From assembly GCF_001411555.2 (NCBI RefSeq), contig NC_049909.1, positions 3,519,875-3,583,874 on the forward strand: DNA of 64,000 nt, in the 5' to 3' direction. The notes under the pieces are model-generated. The model was not told where the DNA came from. It ran no database searches and saw only the letters and a list, made by a program, of their open reading frames with translations. The translations under genes were made by a program, and so were the position numbers. The first letter of the stretch is position 1. Each line of letters starts with the position of its first letter. This DNA is from Juglans regia (Eukaryota > Streptophyta > Magnoliopsida > Fagales > Juglandaceae). Positions 34,131 through 46,234 of the stretch are shown piece after piece.

Positions 34131-37100
34131 CGCTTAGGGTCGTGATTGACATGAATGACTTAACTGGCAGACATGACATTTCGTAACGTGACGTAACATG
34201 AACGTGACATAAAAGACAGAAATCTTGACGTAACATAACGTGACATGAACGTAGGACGACAGACATGACATACTTCGAGACATAAATGTAACAGAGAACA
34301 TTTCATAACATGGTAACATGCAACATTTCGTAACATATATACCAGACAACATTTCTTAACGTGGCGTAACATGTGACAATGAATATTACATGACAAGAAA
34401 TATATGTAACAGATGGCATACTTAACTTAACATGACATACTTGCAATGTATAGCATGTATAGCAATACGTGACAGAATATCTTGTGTAACAGATGAATAA
34501 TTCATGACAGAATAAATTCTGTGTAACAGATAAATATGTAATGATTTGGCATGGCACATATGATAACATGCATACATACAATTTAGTTCCCTTACTTATC
34601 ACACATACACATTAAATTGATAGTAAGTTAAAAGCTAACTTACCTCGATCTTCGTGCTTCGAGACAAAACTCAAGTGCGATCACGGGAAACTGAAAGTAG
34701 TGATTTCTAAAAATTAGAACTTAATCACTAACAATTAGGAATATGGAAAAATATCAACTTAGAGTAAAATTACCATTTTACCCTCTACATGTGGGAAAAT
34801 GACCATTTTACCCCTAACTTAAGGATTTTGCATCATAACTTCAAAAATCACCAAAATTTACATACCTTATGTAAATTTTGTCCTAAACTCAAATATCAAT
34901 TCATAAAAATTTAAAACTAAACACAACCATCAAAACTCTATATGGCCGAAACTTACAAAGGCTATTTCCTTTGCTTTTTGTTGTAATTCTTTCAAATCTC
35001 AAAACTCATGATTAAACCAAAATTTTTCTTCTACTACACTCATAACATATTCTTAAGAATAATCATGTTTTGAATCATGAACAAAAGTCATCAAAATCAC
35101 TAAAACCATACTTGAACTTTTTGGTTTCTCTTCTAAGTTCAAAACAGAATTTTGTTTCTAACTTGTTTTGATCAACCTCTTGATCCATGACTTATAAAGA
35201 AGTGATCTTCAAACCAAAACATCACATGGTTCAAAAAGGTGTCCTAAAACAGATCCAAGCTTCAAACTCAAGATCACATGGGTAAACATCAACCAAAACA
35301 TAAATTTAGCCAAGAACATCATCACTTTGGCCTAACCGAATATCTCCTTCCATAAAATTTCATATGTTCGAAACTAACATCAAATATCTTCAAAATAACA
35401 TTCTAACATGTATATAAGATGCTTAGGATCTTCCAATAAAAATATCAAAGCCATTGGAATAAGATTAAACCATAAAAGATTTAAACTTTCTCAAAACAGA
35501 AACTGTTTTTCCTCTTCCAGTTTCTAAGTTTCTAGACCTAAGAAAATATTTCACCAAAACTTTTAATCATGCAACAAATCCTCAACCAATAATCATATAC
35601 ACATGTTAACAGTACTCCATAAAAATTTCGGACCAAGATCTATTCATTAGCTTGGTCAAAAACTCCAAAATATAACACACTCTCCAGTTTATCGCCCAGA
35701 ATGACCTTTCTGGGGTCTAAACAACTTTTTACCAATCAAATGATCTCCAAATGGAACAACTAAGATATCCACGTAAACTAGACTCCAAAAGAAACAACTT
35801 TCATGAAGGAAACGTTGCGAGGAAACACTTACAAAAGCTTCGAAACAGGCATTCAAAAGAGGTAGGAAAAACTGTCCGAGAGTGTCTTTTGTGTTCTATG
35901 AAGGAAAAGTGTAAAGGAGAGTTGCTTTTTCGTGGGAAGTGGACTGAAGAGCTTCTTACACAAGCTATGTAAAGTGATAGGACTGAAGGAATGGTTGAGT
36001 GTTGGCCTTTTCTTCTCATAAAAATCAGACCAAGATCTTTTCTTAAGGTGGAGTGTAAGAGTGAATGAGTGAGGTGGCCCTTTAGCTATGTCTTTCAAGA
36101 ACCTTCTAGGCCCTTCTTGTACAGATCTGGCCAGCCAAGTGGGGGTACAAAACTTAGCCATGAAGCAATCCTATGGTGACCAAATTCGTGGGCCTTAAAG
36201 GGCCTAAACCGAATGGGCCTAAAATTTGGGGTTTAAAGAGGGTTTGGGTTGCTATCAAGCCCAAATCCAATATCACTTGGCCCAATCAATTTTTCAAGGT
36301 TAACAAGGTTGGATAATGATGTTCTAACACAAATTTGAAGGATTAATAGCATGTGGAAGTGATTTAATCAAGTGATTAAACACAATGCTAGAAATCGGAT
36401 TAGAAAATGTTTAGAGGCCAACTTTAGGGTTTTGGGGAAACCGTTTAGGGTTTCGATTTCAACCATGCTTTTGGGCTTTCGATTGGATTCCCACCATTTA
36501 GAATTTCAGTAGGATTGAAAACCTCTTTGATCTGGCACAATTTGGTTGAGCAGATGAAACAAAGTTTTGCTTAAGCGACATGATCTCACACCTTGATTCC
36601 TTCAAATCCAACAAACGTTCCTTATGGTGCCAAGTGTCTAAAATTATTCACTAAGTGTGGCTAAGATCTTGCCAAGTGTCCAAATAAAACTTCTCTAATC
36701 CAATTTGGACATTCCACACTGTAATTTCGAAACACTACAATTAGTGCGCTTATCGAGGTTACTATTCACTTCGAAAAAGTGAATCATAAACTTAGTACTA
36801 AAAATTCCTAAATATTCATATTAACCTTTAGTGAAAATCTTTTACCGAAATTTAACCTCGAAGTGCCCCTAAAAATAGTTTCACAATTTCCAACAGATGT
36901 TTCGTCCGGAATTATGAAAATAGGATATTGTGCCATAAAATCCTAAATAATCCACTGAGTGTAATGGCGTAGACCATAATACATTCTGACACTTCTAACC
37001 ACCTCAAATAAATAAAACTCATATTTCTAGCAGCATAGTGAGTGATAACACTGACTATGTTGACAGACTAAAACCTATGCAATAGGTCGATTCGTAAAAA

Positions 37101-37176
37101 CTTATGGGATTTTCACGAGATTTCTAGAGTCAATAGAAATTCCTTCAATGAATTTCTAGCGGGCTGTTACACATAC

Positions 37177-39182
37177 GAGAGAGCCTCTGGTCAGTTTTTT
37201 AATAAGGACAAGACAACCATATTCTTTAGTTCAAACACTGACCCAGAGACTAGAAGTAAGATTCTGAGAGAAGGTGGGGATATGGTGAAAGGGAGTTATG
37301 AAAAATACTTGGGACTTCTTACTTTGGTGGGCAATTCAAAGTATAATACCTTCAGGTGCTTAAAAGAAAGAATTTGGCAGAAGATTAACAGTTGGAAGAA
37401 CTCATTCCTCTCGAGTGTAGGAAAAGAAATCTTGATAAAGGTTATGTTGCAAGATGTCCCTTCCTATACCATGAGTGTATTTAGGTTGCCAAAGAAGCTC
37501 TGGACTGGACTGAATCGATTGCTAGCTAAGTTTTGGTGGGGCAACCAACAAAGAGAGAGTTGCATACATTGGAGAAGTTTGAAGAAAATGGGGCAATCAA
37601 AAGTAAAGGGAGGGCTGGGCTTCAGAGATTTAGAGAATTTTAATATAGTTTTGTTGGCAAAACAAGGCTGGAGGTTATTGCACAATCCTCTTTCTCTAAC
37701 TACCAAGATTTATATAGAAAAATATTTTAGACATTCCAATTTGTTGGAGGCAAAACTGGGTTACTCACCTTCACTAATATGGAGGAGTGTTTGGAGTCCT
37801 TTGGGTTTATTAAAAGAGAGTTTAAGATGGAGGTAGGTAATGGCAAGAGGATTCAGATTTGGGGCAATAGATGGTTGTCAACTCCATCTTCCTTCTGTGT
37901 GCAGTCTCCAATTAAAATGTTGAATGGAGATGCAAAAGTTTGTGAACATATGGTTGAGGGAAAGAAGGAATGGAATGAAACCTTAGTCAGATCTATTTTC
38001 ATGAAAGAAGAAGCTGATCAGATCTGTTGCATACCCTTGAGCAAAAATGAGGTGGAAGACAACCAGTTTTAGGGGCCTACTATTAAAGGCTTGTTTAGTG
38101 TAAAAAGTGCATATTACTTGGAACAAGGAAGATCAAAAAGGGCACAAGGGGAGTATTCTAGAGGGGCTTAATCAGATTGTTGATGGAAACACATTTGGAT
38201 GTTGAATACACCTAGGAAGATAAAAATGTTCATGTGGAGGGCAGGTAATGACTTGTTGGCTACAAAAAAGAGTTTATTTGCTAGGAAAATTAGTGAAGAT
38301 TCAAAGTGCCCAATATGCCTCCAAGAGGATGAATCTGTAATGCATGTTCTTTGGCATTGCCCTGTTGCTAATGATGTATGGGCTGGGTTCTTAAAGACAA
38401 TTTAGAAATGGAAGATACAAGAAGAATTAGATTTACTAAGTTTATGGGAGAGGTTGTCTCAAAAGCTCAATAAAACTGAAATGGAAGTGATGGCTGCCAT
38501 AATGAGGAGTCTATGGATTAGAAGAAATGCTTTCATTTTCGAAAAGAAGTTCACTAGTCCAAGTTGTGTAATCAGATCAGCAAAGGATGCTTTGAATGAG
38601 TTTCAACAAGTTCAGGCTTTGTTAGAGGGACAAGGGGGGAATATAAGTGTAGTGGGAGGAGAGAAAAAATGGCTTCCACCAGAACAGAATCTGGTAAAGG
38701 CTAACAGGGATGCAGCTTTGGATGCTAAAGCAAGAAAGATGGGAGCTGGTGTTATAATAAGAAATGAGAAGGGAGAGGTCATGGCAACTTGTCATGCTCA
38801 GAAACAAAATGTGGTAGAACTAGCTTTAGCAAAGTCTTATGCTCTGAGAAAAGCAATTGAACTTTGTAGGGATCTTAACTTTGACAAAGTAGCCTTTGAG
38901 GGTGATGCACAGGCAGTAATAAATGCTATGAATGATCCAGATGAAGACTTGTCTTTCAATGGCACTATTATTGAAGAGATGGAGATGGTGCTCAAAGGTT
39001 GGAAAGGATGGAAAGTCCAATACTCACATAGAGATAGGAATGCAGTAGCTCACAAGCTAGCAAAAGCTGCTCTACATTCTGAAGAGGAGAAAGTGTGGAT
39101 AGAAGAAGCTCCAATGTTTGTCTTAAATAGTTTACAGATTGATAATCATTGTATTGATCAAACAATTTATATGAATGAATGA
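37177..39182 (+). pseudogene. LINE-2 ORF2, 3' part (RT thumb, zinc ribbon, RNase H)
   Basis: The RT frame picks up directly after the LTR insertion: ASGQFFN, SYEKYLGL and KFWWGNQ to 37,836. A frameshift near 37,790 is followed by GNGKRIQIWGNRWL to 38,072. A Cys/His segment (CPICLQEDESVMHVLWHCP) ends at 38,405. RNase H occupies about 38,690-39,080: Asp in NRDAAL and Asp in FEGDAQ are kept, but the middle acidic position reads Lys (ELALAKSYAL). The C-terminal Ala-His motif (NAVAHKLAK) is present. Stop at 39180-39182, then an A-tract about 15 bases later. The stretch 38,454-39,182 is the longest intact frame of this half (242 residues). Confidence 0.87.
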
Positions 39183-39219
39183 GGAATGGTTTATTTCAAA
39201 AAAGTTAGAGGCCAACTTA

Positions 39220-41990
39220 TAAACTTTTTGAGTTTGAAAAGTCATAACGGCTGAAATCAAATTCATATTAAATTAGAATTTATACCACTCTGGAAGATAA
39301 GCAAAGGCTTCAAAAATGGATATTTACAAAAAGACCCCTAAACTTTCAAAAATTACCAATAAGGTTCTAACTTTTTCACTATTTGCAAACAAATCTCAAA
39401 TTTAACCAAACTTCATGTGCCTCATATTTTTTATTTTCTAAAACCATCTATACCCTTAGAATTGTAAAATTCAAAGTGAAACTAGCACAAACATTCCCAA
39501 CCCATGGCATGCACTCTAGTTGATTCCTTAGTGTGATTTCGACTATTGATCCTTATGAATGCATGCATATGCAATTTTTCTTTAGTCACAAATAATCATA
39601 TGGTCCTTAATGATATGATAAAGGTCATTTTTTGGGTAAGCAAGTTCATCCCAACATTTAATTATGGCTAAAAACCTTAATCTTCATTAATCCTCCATTA
39701 ATCAAGTTTGATGTTCCTAGTGTAAATCACAAAGGCAAGCTTTCAAAACTAACCCAAAATATATATTTTCTTTCTTATCCCAATCAGAAGGTTTCTAAAT
39801 GGTTAATCATCAAACGTAAGTGGAATAAATCAAACTTCATCCCTTAATCACAAACTTACTTAAAACCCATGCATGTTTTGATGATCAACACAAGATAGAA
39901 TTAAAACCTATCATGGCATGCCTCTAATGAAAAAATAAACCTTCCATGTTCATTCTAAGACATTAATAAATCATATCAAAATATGCTAAGATATGCCATA
40001 GCTAAAATTTCCACTTAAAACAATTTAAACACTTAAACCATTTTTAATGAACCCAATTTTAAATCAAGCATGGTAACCTCTTCTAAATTTAACCAAAATC
40101 AAATCTAGCATTTGAAAACAAGACTTGAAATGTAAACTAAGATCTAGGGAAAGAAAAATTACAAATTTCATTGCCTACTCAAGCTCCAAGCACAAAAACT
40201 CACAAGAACTTCAAGAACACTCAAGCACACACACACCTTTTGCTTTCTCTCAAAACTAAGGGGGAAGATGGCTACTCTAAGGGAGCTGGAGATGAGGTGT
40301 GGAGGAAATGAGGGGTTGGAGGGGCTTTTTATAGGTGGCCATGGGGGTGGAGACGTTGGCCTAAGTCCATGGGGATTGGGTGATATGGGCGGTGGTGTAA
40401 GGAGTTGAGTTTTTAGCTTGCATTCCATCTCCTTGTGTCACTTGTGTAGAGTGAATAGTGCCCTAAATCAACATGAATTCATCACTTCAGGTGCTACATT
40501 GATCCTAAGGGTATTGATCAGCTCGTGGTGCAGAAGGAAGTGAAGAAAAACTAACAAAAACCAAACATCGAGCTGACAGGTTCAAGGTGGTTTTCCTTGG
40601 GCAGTTTTTGATCATGGCATTGACTCACCCTCTTGTCTCATCTTCAAGACTGATTTGTGCAGGTGAGGGAAGGGTTCTTGGTTGGCTTCCAAGTGATCAT
40701 AAAGTGGCAGCTCAAATGAAAGTGGTGGGAGGAAGAGGTTGCAAAATGAAGTGGCTGCTTGGATGCCTTTAGTTTGGTGGCTTCTTTGGGTGGGAAAAGC
40801 TGGTCAAAAGCTCATGATGTCCATGAGGGCCTCTTAGAGATTGGGTGGTGGTGGAGGTGGCATGAGGTAGTGGCTCAGCCATGGGCAGAAGGGAGGTTGA
40901 AACTCAACCAATTCGGTTCCCATCCAACTAGTGTCCAAGGTGAATCAATTTAGATGCTTTGGTTTGGTTTTTGAAACCAAATTCGTCCAAGTCTTGGTCT
41001 GGGTCTAAATGGATCATATGAGGTGTTTAAAGAATATAGTGACCTCGGGAAAAAGGTACAAAAAGATTGGGCTTAAGGGTAAAACAGTCCATTGCACACA
41101 AAGAGCACACATGTGTGCTGATTGATGTAGTTTGGGATCTTGATATGTCATTTCTTCTAATGACATGTGTGAAGGTTTATCTAAGGTCCTAATATGATCT
41201 AAGAATGATGTAATTGTATAATGAAACAAGAAAATTTTAGATAAAGAAGGCTAAAAAGATTAAGAAAGAAAATTAAGCTCTAAAATATAGTTTAAAGATC
41301 ACTAATCATGGGTAAGTTGATTAATAGTCTTAACCCAATTTCAAAACTTAATTTGGGTATTTAGGGTATGATATGGGCTTGAGGAAACCCATGGTATGGT
41401 GTATTGGGCTTCAAATTGAAGAGTGAATAGAAGCAAAACAAGTCTTTGGGCCTTGTGGGTCTTAAAAGGGCCTAAGTGTGGGTTAATGGTCCATGGGTTT
41501 TGGGTTTGAGTGGATGGGGGCCCTGTTTCCAGATTTTGAGGGATTAAAAAGGCCTCAAGATCCATAAAGATGGGGCTTGAAAGCCTTATCTTGACCTAAT
41601 TGGGCCATGGGTCAAACCCATACAAAGCTTGGCCCAAAGGCCTTATGCCTTCCTCATACTTGGGGCAAGGCTATCCTACCAAGATTTGTACTTCTATGAG
41701 GCTTGATTTAAGGCTCCTAAGGCTTGGCCCATAAATGAACTAAAGTTCTAAAGGCCTTAATAGGATTACTAATGAGCTTGCTTCTCTAATTCTTCATGCT
41801 TAATAATTAATGACACTAAGTGCCATGGTCTAAATAAATCTAACTATCTCCATTGAAATAAAGAAATAAAATAAACAAACAAAATAATATAATAATAATA
41901 GTAATAAAAAAAAATTAAAGTTCAAAATCATAAGCTTAATCTAAGGGCTTTAAAGATTAGTCCTAATGGTTAATTAGGTGGTGTGTTACG
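39220..41990 (-). other. non-coding body of LTR C
   Basis: No gene is seen. Plus-strand open frames at 40,587-40,953 and minus-strand ones at 40,168-41,565 lack family motifs and overlap the promoter/leader region (TATA-like box 40,324-40,334). An A/T-rich simple stretch (TAATAATAATAG-like) lies at about 41,880-41,915. Confidence 0.6.
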
Positions 41991-42010
41991 TCCTCCCCCC
42001 CTTAAAACAA
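41991..42010 (-). other. polypurine tract of the chromovirus
   Basis: On the minus strand TTTTAAGGGGGGGAGGA directly precedes the LTR start at 41990. This is the plus-strand priming site of the element and fixes both its orientation and the ownership of LTR C. Confidence 0.8.
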
Positions 42011-42960
42011 GATTTTGTCCTCCAAATCAAGGTCAAAGTAAGACATGCAATAAACAAAAGTTAAGTGTGACTCACCAACCATGCTATAGCTCAAGGCTCG
42101 ATGGGGGTCTCTCATCGCCATCCTTTGACATCTCATCTTAAGTATGGTAATAATACTCATCCTCCTTTGAATCATAGAAAGTATTAACTCTCTCGTTATG
42201 GAGTCTCCATTGTCTAAATTCCTTGTCCTCAAGCCACCTTCTCATGGAAACGAACACGACTCGGGGAAAAGTAAGAAAGATATGAGGTGTCGAGGGAAGT
42301 GGGGTCAGGAATAAGCAGCTCTTGCTCAACCTGACGCTGCTTGACTTGACGTTACTTGGCTGCCTGGCTCGACTCAGGTTGATCTGGCGTAACTGAGAGA
42401 GTCGATCTAAAATGGCGTCTAAGCCATCTAATCCTAGTCTCTCCCATCCATCAAACGGGGTGATAAGGTTGATGCTCCTCATGCGGCAGTGCTATCCTTA
42501 AAGATGTTACCTCTCCCATCATGGTTGAGGATGTGAGTCCTATGGTACTCCAGCTTTTCTTGTTGAGTCCAAAATGTGTCGACCATATGGCCTAGCTATC
42601 TCCGTCATTGCTCAGCTTTCAGTCTCCGAAGTCAACTGGGGGTCATATAAGTTTGACGGGCGATCCTACCATTATCGGCCATGGTGCAACTGAAAATGAC
42701 GAGAAAGAATGTGGGTCTTTGATGCACTGTCTTGATTGTTCTACAAATAAAGTATTTATTAACATACTCCGCTGTATCTTTCTTTAAGCTTGCCCAACAA
42801 AAGTGTTGCTTCAAATCCCGATAAATCCTTGTGCTTCCTAGGTGTGCCGTGTATGGAGTCTGATGCACTTCTCTTAATATCTTATCCCTGATCTCCTGAC
42901 CAGCTGGAATAACCTTTCGATTTTGGTAGTATAACAACCCATCATCTTTAAGGGTGAATC
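42011..42960 (-). pseudogene. chromovirus integrase remnant, core deleted
   Basis: The frame 42,937-42,632 encodes the integrase zinc-binding domain (LREVHQTPYTAHLGSTRIYRDL, then a Cys in YFICRT). The sequence then diverges and the frame 42,482-42,138 gives a Ser/Arg-rich tail with a Glu/Asp-rich end (EDKEFRQW). No D,D-35-E core can be read between them, so the core has been deleted. The tail between 42,482 and the polypurine tract is usual C-terminal or non-coding sequence. Confidence 0.7.
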
Positions 42961-44739
42961 ATTCTGGTCCTTCCTCCCTCTCTACCTTCTGCTTGATCTT
43001 CATCCATTTGGGATCCTCCATCTGTCGCCTTTTCACCTCTTCCCATTCCATAGGTATAATTTCTTGTACTGTAGTCAAGGACGCCTTAGCAGGAAGATCC
43101 GTGATAAAAAAAAAATTCTTAAACTGGGTAAAAGAGACTCTACTTCTAAGGTGGGGCCCGTGGGATCATCTTTTTGCGTCTTCCGATTTAAAGCATCTGC
43201 CACTATGTTAGCTTTGTCAGGGTGATACTTGGTTTCACACTAGAAATCTCTAATAGTTTCCAACGACCTTCTCTCCCTCATATTTAAATGTTGCTAGCTG
43301 AATAAGTATTTAAGGCTCTTGTGATCGATGTAGATTTCGCATTTTGCGCCATACAAGTAATGCCTCCAAATCTTTAAAGTGAAAACAACAGCGGCTTGCT
43401 CCAAGTCATGGGTGGGGTAGTTTTGTTCATAGTTCTTTAGTTGTCATGAGGCATAGGCGACAACCCACTCTTCTTGAATGAGCACACATCCAAGTCTTGA
43501 TTTGAACGCATCACTAAAAACCACGTAAGGCTTATGGGGCTTAGGTAGGGCTAGTACTGGTGCAGTTGTGAGCCTTTCCTTGAGTTCCATGAAACTCCGC
43601 TCACACTTCACTATCCAAATATACTTAGCATTTTTCTTGGTTTGGGCAGTAAGGGTCCTAATAGCTTGCAGAAACCTTCCACGAATCGTCGATAGTAACT
43701 AGCTAATCCTAAGAAACTTTGAATCTCATGCACATTAGTCGAACACTTCCAATTTACCACGCCATTGACCTTGCTGGGATCAACTGATGCTCCTTGACTT
43801 GAGATTACATGCCCTAAAAATTTGACCTCCTTGAGCCAAAACTCACATTTACAGAATTTGGCATACAACCTTTGTTCTTTCAACCTTTCTAGTGCCAAAC
43901 GGAGATGATGCTTGTGATCTTCTTTGCTCTTCGAGTATATCAATATGTCATCAATGAATACAACAACAAAGTTATCCAGGTAGGGTCTGAATACTTTGTT
44001 CATCAGATTCATGAAAGTGGCAGGTGGCATTGGTTAGACCAAAGGACATCAATAAGAATTCATAGTGACCGTATCTAGTCTGGAACACCGTTTTAGGTAT
44101 ATCCTTCTCCCTACTCTTGAGTTAATGGTAACAAGACCTTAAGTCTATCTTTGAGAACACTGTTGCTCCTTGCAATTGATCTAACAGGTCATCGATATGC
44201 AGTAATGGGTACTTGTTCTTAATCGTTACTTTATTCAATTCCCTATAATCAATGCACATCCTTAATGATCCCTCATTCTTCTTAACGAATAGAACTGGCG
44301 CACCCCAAGGTGATGAACTAGGTCAAATAAAGCCATTTTCCAGTAGTTCTTCTATTTGCTCATTCGGTTCTTTTAGTTATAGAGGGGCCATACGAAAAGG
44401 TGCTTTATGGACAGGGGTTGCAGCGGGCTCTAGCTTTATAGTGAACTCTATTTCTCTATCGGGGGGGTAATCCTGGCAGATTGTCAGCGTAAACCTCAGG
44501 ATATTCCTCAATTACAAGTATCCCTTGAATCTCCTTATTACAACCATAATCTTCCACTATGAATGCTAAGTAGGCTGTGGCACCACTAGCGATGCATTTC
44601 CTCACTTGCAAGGTTGAAATTAAAGAGGGGATAGCCTTCACAGTCACTCCCATCAGACGGATTTGCCCATCTATGGGTGAAGCAATGATAATTTCCTTGT
44701 TTCGGTAATCTATCCTAGCACAATGTTTGGATAACCAGT
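42961..44739 (-). pseudogene. chromovirus protease end, RT and RNase H
   Basis: Reading right to left: the NWLSKHCARIDYRNKE segment after the protease starts at the LTR D junction (about 44,739); EEYPEVYADNLPGLPP near 44,480; RT fingers and palm to 44,031 with stops and a shift at a G-run (44,461-44,467). The open frame 44,030-43,611 then holds the catalytic motif as [11 protein letters not shown] (FIDD at about 43,958-43,947), LGHVIS and [11 protein letters not shown]. RNase H follows to about 43,000 with stops. All of gag and most of the protease are missing; LTR D begins there. It resembles plant chromoviruses with long LTRs. Confidence 0.85.
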
Positions 44740-45128
44740 TGTGGCGCCCCCAGCCCCCGCTTGAGATTGGACGGGGACTGAAATGTCAGGACATGCAATA
44801 AAAGGCTACATGCCCCTCGTACATGATAGATAAGATGCAATGCACCTATGTATACTAGCAGTATGCAATAAATTGTAGCGGAATAAGTCATTTAAATGTG
44901 GTACCAGAATACACTAATATCCCAACTTCTTCATTCGTAGCTTTAAATCACACTTCTTAGCAATGGAGTATCAAGCTCTTTGTTTACACTTTAACATAAC
45001 AAAGAGCACCTTCTAATCTCAGCTATTTCCAAGTAAATCATGACTAAATCTGTTCTTTTCTTCGGGTTGAGCTCATACTTAGCCTTCATCGTCATCCTTA
45101 CTCGCTACTTCTGGTCTTGCTAAAGGTT

Positions 45129-45189
45129 CTACCATTCCAGGTTGGTAATGATAGTGGAAACTACCATGGTGAGATTTCGAGAAATCTCA
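45129..45189 (-). promoter_or_regulatory. hairpins H6 and H5 in LTR D
   Basis: H5 is TGAGATTTC-GA-GAAATCTCA (45170-45189): nine pairs, with C-G where A copies have G-C. H6 is CTACCATT-N10-AATGATAG with one mismatch (45129-45154). Confidence 0.6.
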
Positions 45190-45672
45190 GTAATTAAACA
45201 AACAACATACAACAAATAACATAAGCATATAACGGTAAACCATGAGATGAATGCATGGACATGTGCTTGACGTAAAACTTGACTTATGTAGCTTGACATT
45301 TTTCAAAAGACATGTAACAGAATTCGTAGACTCAAAAAACATCTTTGACATCATTTCATATCTTATTAATCACGTGATCCACAACGTATCATATCATATC
45401 ATGTCATATCACTTGATCCGTATCATGTAGGCTCATTGCCTTCTACTTATAATACATGGTGGACACATCACGGCTCCCCTATGCACTGCGTGTTCCTGCT
45501 AGTTACGGCACCACCATCGGTCTGTACACTGTCGTGAATACGTCTTATTCATATTCATATTCATGATAACAGGACAGTACTTTGTCTAGTTACTTGCTTT
45601 AGTCATGTCACCCACTAGCGTTAGGTGCTACCTTGCTCCGGCATCCTTTCCAAAAAGATTCATTCAAGGCAC

Positions 45673-45767
45673 GTTGATGGTTCTTTGTCAACCCAGGGGT
45701 TACTGCTCCATTCCTAAGCACTCCAGAGTGGACTAAAGAGTTCCACTGGGACATTCCCTCGTCCTAA
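45673..45767 (-). promoter_or_regulatory. hairpins H3, H2 and H1 in LTR D
   Basis: H3 is GTTGAT-N8-GTCAAC (45673-45692, one wobble). H2 is CACTC-CA-GAGTG near 45,719-45,730. H1 is CTGGGAC-N8-GTCCTAA (45746-45767), partly decayed. Confidence 0.5.
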
Positions 45768-46234
45768 AATTTGGGGTCGTTATAAAACCTTTACATACAC
45801 TTTTCTTTGAAGAACCTTTTGTTCCCAAATGCATGTGGCATGAGACTTAAGACATACACCTTCTTACACTTGACATGAGACACATGAGATGTTGTGCATG
45901 AGATAATCAAGTGTAACATGTTCAAATCATGGCATGATAACATAGAACACATTAGATATCCAAACAAATGCATGAACCTAAAAGAACATGCCTTGGCCCA
46001 AACATATAGGCATATAATCATGGAGGAATTTCACTCTAACATGTTCCAAACTTGAAGCATACTGAATAAGAAACATAGCAAAACGAATCAAAGTATAAAA
46101 TCATGATAATAACACAAAGATCTGAAACATATATCCATACTATAACCGAATCATCATGATACATGAAATACCAACATAACCTTAAGCAAAACCGAAACAC
46201 CATATACATTTAATCATGGAATAACAAGTATATA

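Larger units (their letters stand above)
32819..37171 (-). mobile_element. solo LTR A2 (4.35 kb), target duplication CATAC
   Basis: Plus-strand reading starts TGTGACGCCCGC and ends GGGCTGTTACA, flanked by CATAC (32814-32818 and 37172-37176). It lies inside LINE-2 ORF2, whose frame resumes correctly after it. By eye it is very similar to A3, so the insertion is comparatively recent. There is no coding region. From its 3' end (left) it carries hairpins H6 and H5, a CATG-rich zone (about 33,340-33,690), the CCACA hairpin array, H3-H1, a second CATG/ACATAAC zone (34,140-34,560), then unique AT-rich sequence. Confidence 0.95.
29137..39201 (+). mobile_element. LINE-2, L1-type, split by solo LTR A2
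   Basis: A 17-bp target duplication (29120-29136 and 39202-39218, 16 of 17 matching, AAGTTAGAGGC core) flanks the unit. After removal of the 4.36-kb LTR insertion it is about 5.7 kb, the same size as LINE-1 but clearly a different subfamily. The tail is only about six A. Both ORFs are heavily broken. Confidence 0.92.
27867..41990 (-). mobile_element. LTR C, 3' LTR of the chromovirus at 42-44.7 kb
   Basis: Plus-strand reading starts TGTGACGCCCCC (27867) and ends GTGTGTTACG (41990; a mutated TGTTACA). On the minus strand it lies immediately after a polypurine tract and pol remnant, so it is that element's 3' LTR. It is split by LINE-2. The two parts, 27,867-29,136 and 39,202-41,990, total about 4.05 kb. 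A TATA-like CCTATAAAAAG lies at 40,324-40,334 on the minus strand. The gap 39,220-41,990 holds no gene. Confidence 0.8.
44740..46234 (-). mobile_element. partial long LTR D
   Basis: Plus-strand reading begins TGTGGCGCCCCC at 44740, the 3' end of an LTR of the B/D/E subfamily. It abuts chromovirus pol coding. It continues with the H6, H5, H3, H2 and H1 hairpins and is cut at 46,234 by LTR E. The other end is not found, so a target duplication cannot be tested. Confidence 0.75.

Noticed and set aside
36421..36500. Telomere-like AAACCCTAAA words (also 4,080-4,220, 19,010-19,100, 51,840-51,950, 60,780-60,900)
   Set aside because: Isolated words in a conserved LTR segment, not tandem telomeric repeats.
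40587..40953. Possible small host gene between LINE-2 and the chromovirus
   Set aside because: It lies within LTR C near its promoter; two short frames without motifs.
42011..44739. Plant pararetrovirus (caulimovirid) integration
   Set aside because: Integrase, gag-type knuckles, LTRs, primer-binding site and polypurine tracts fit Ty3/gypsy elements; no movement or coat protein seen.
44735..44752. Primer-binding site next to LTR D (ACTGGTTATCC on the minus strand)
   Set aside because: The same bases encode the NWLSKH segment of the chromovirus, so the resemblance to TGGTATC is coincidental.
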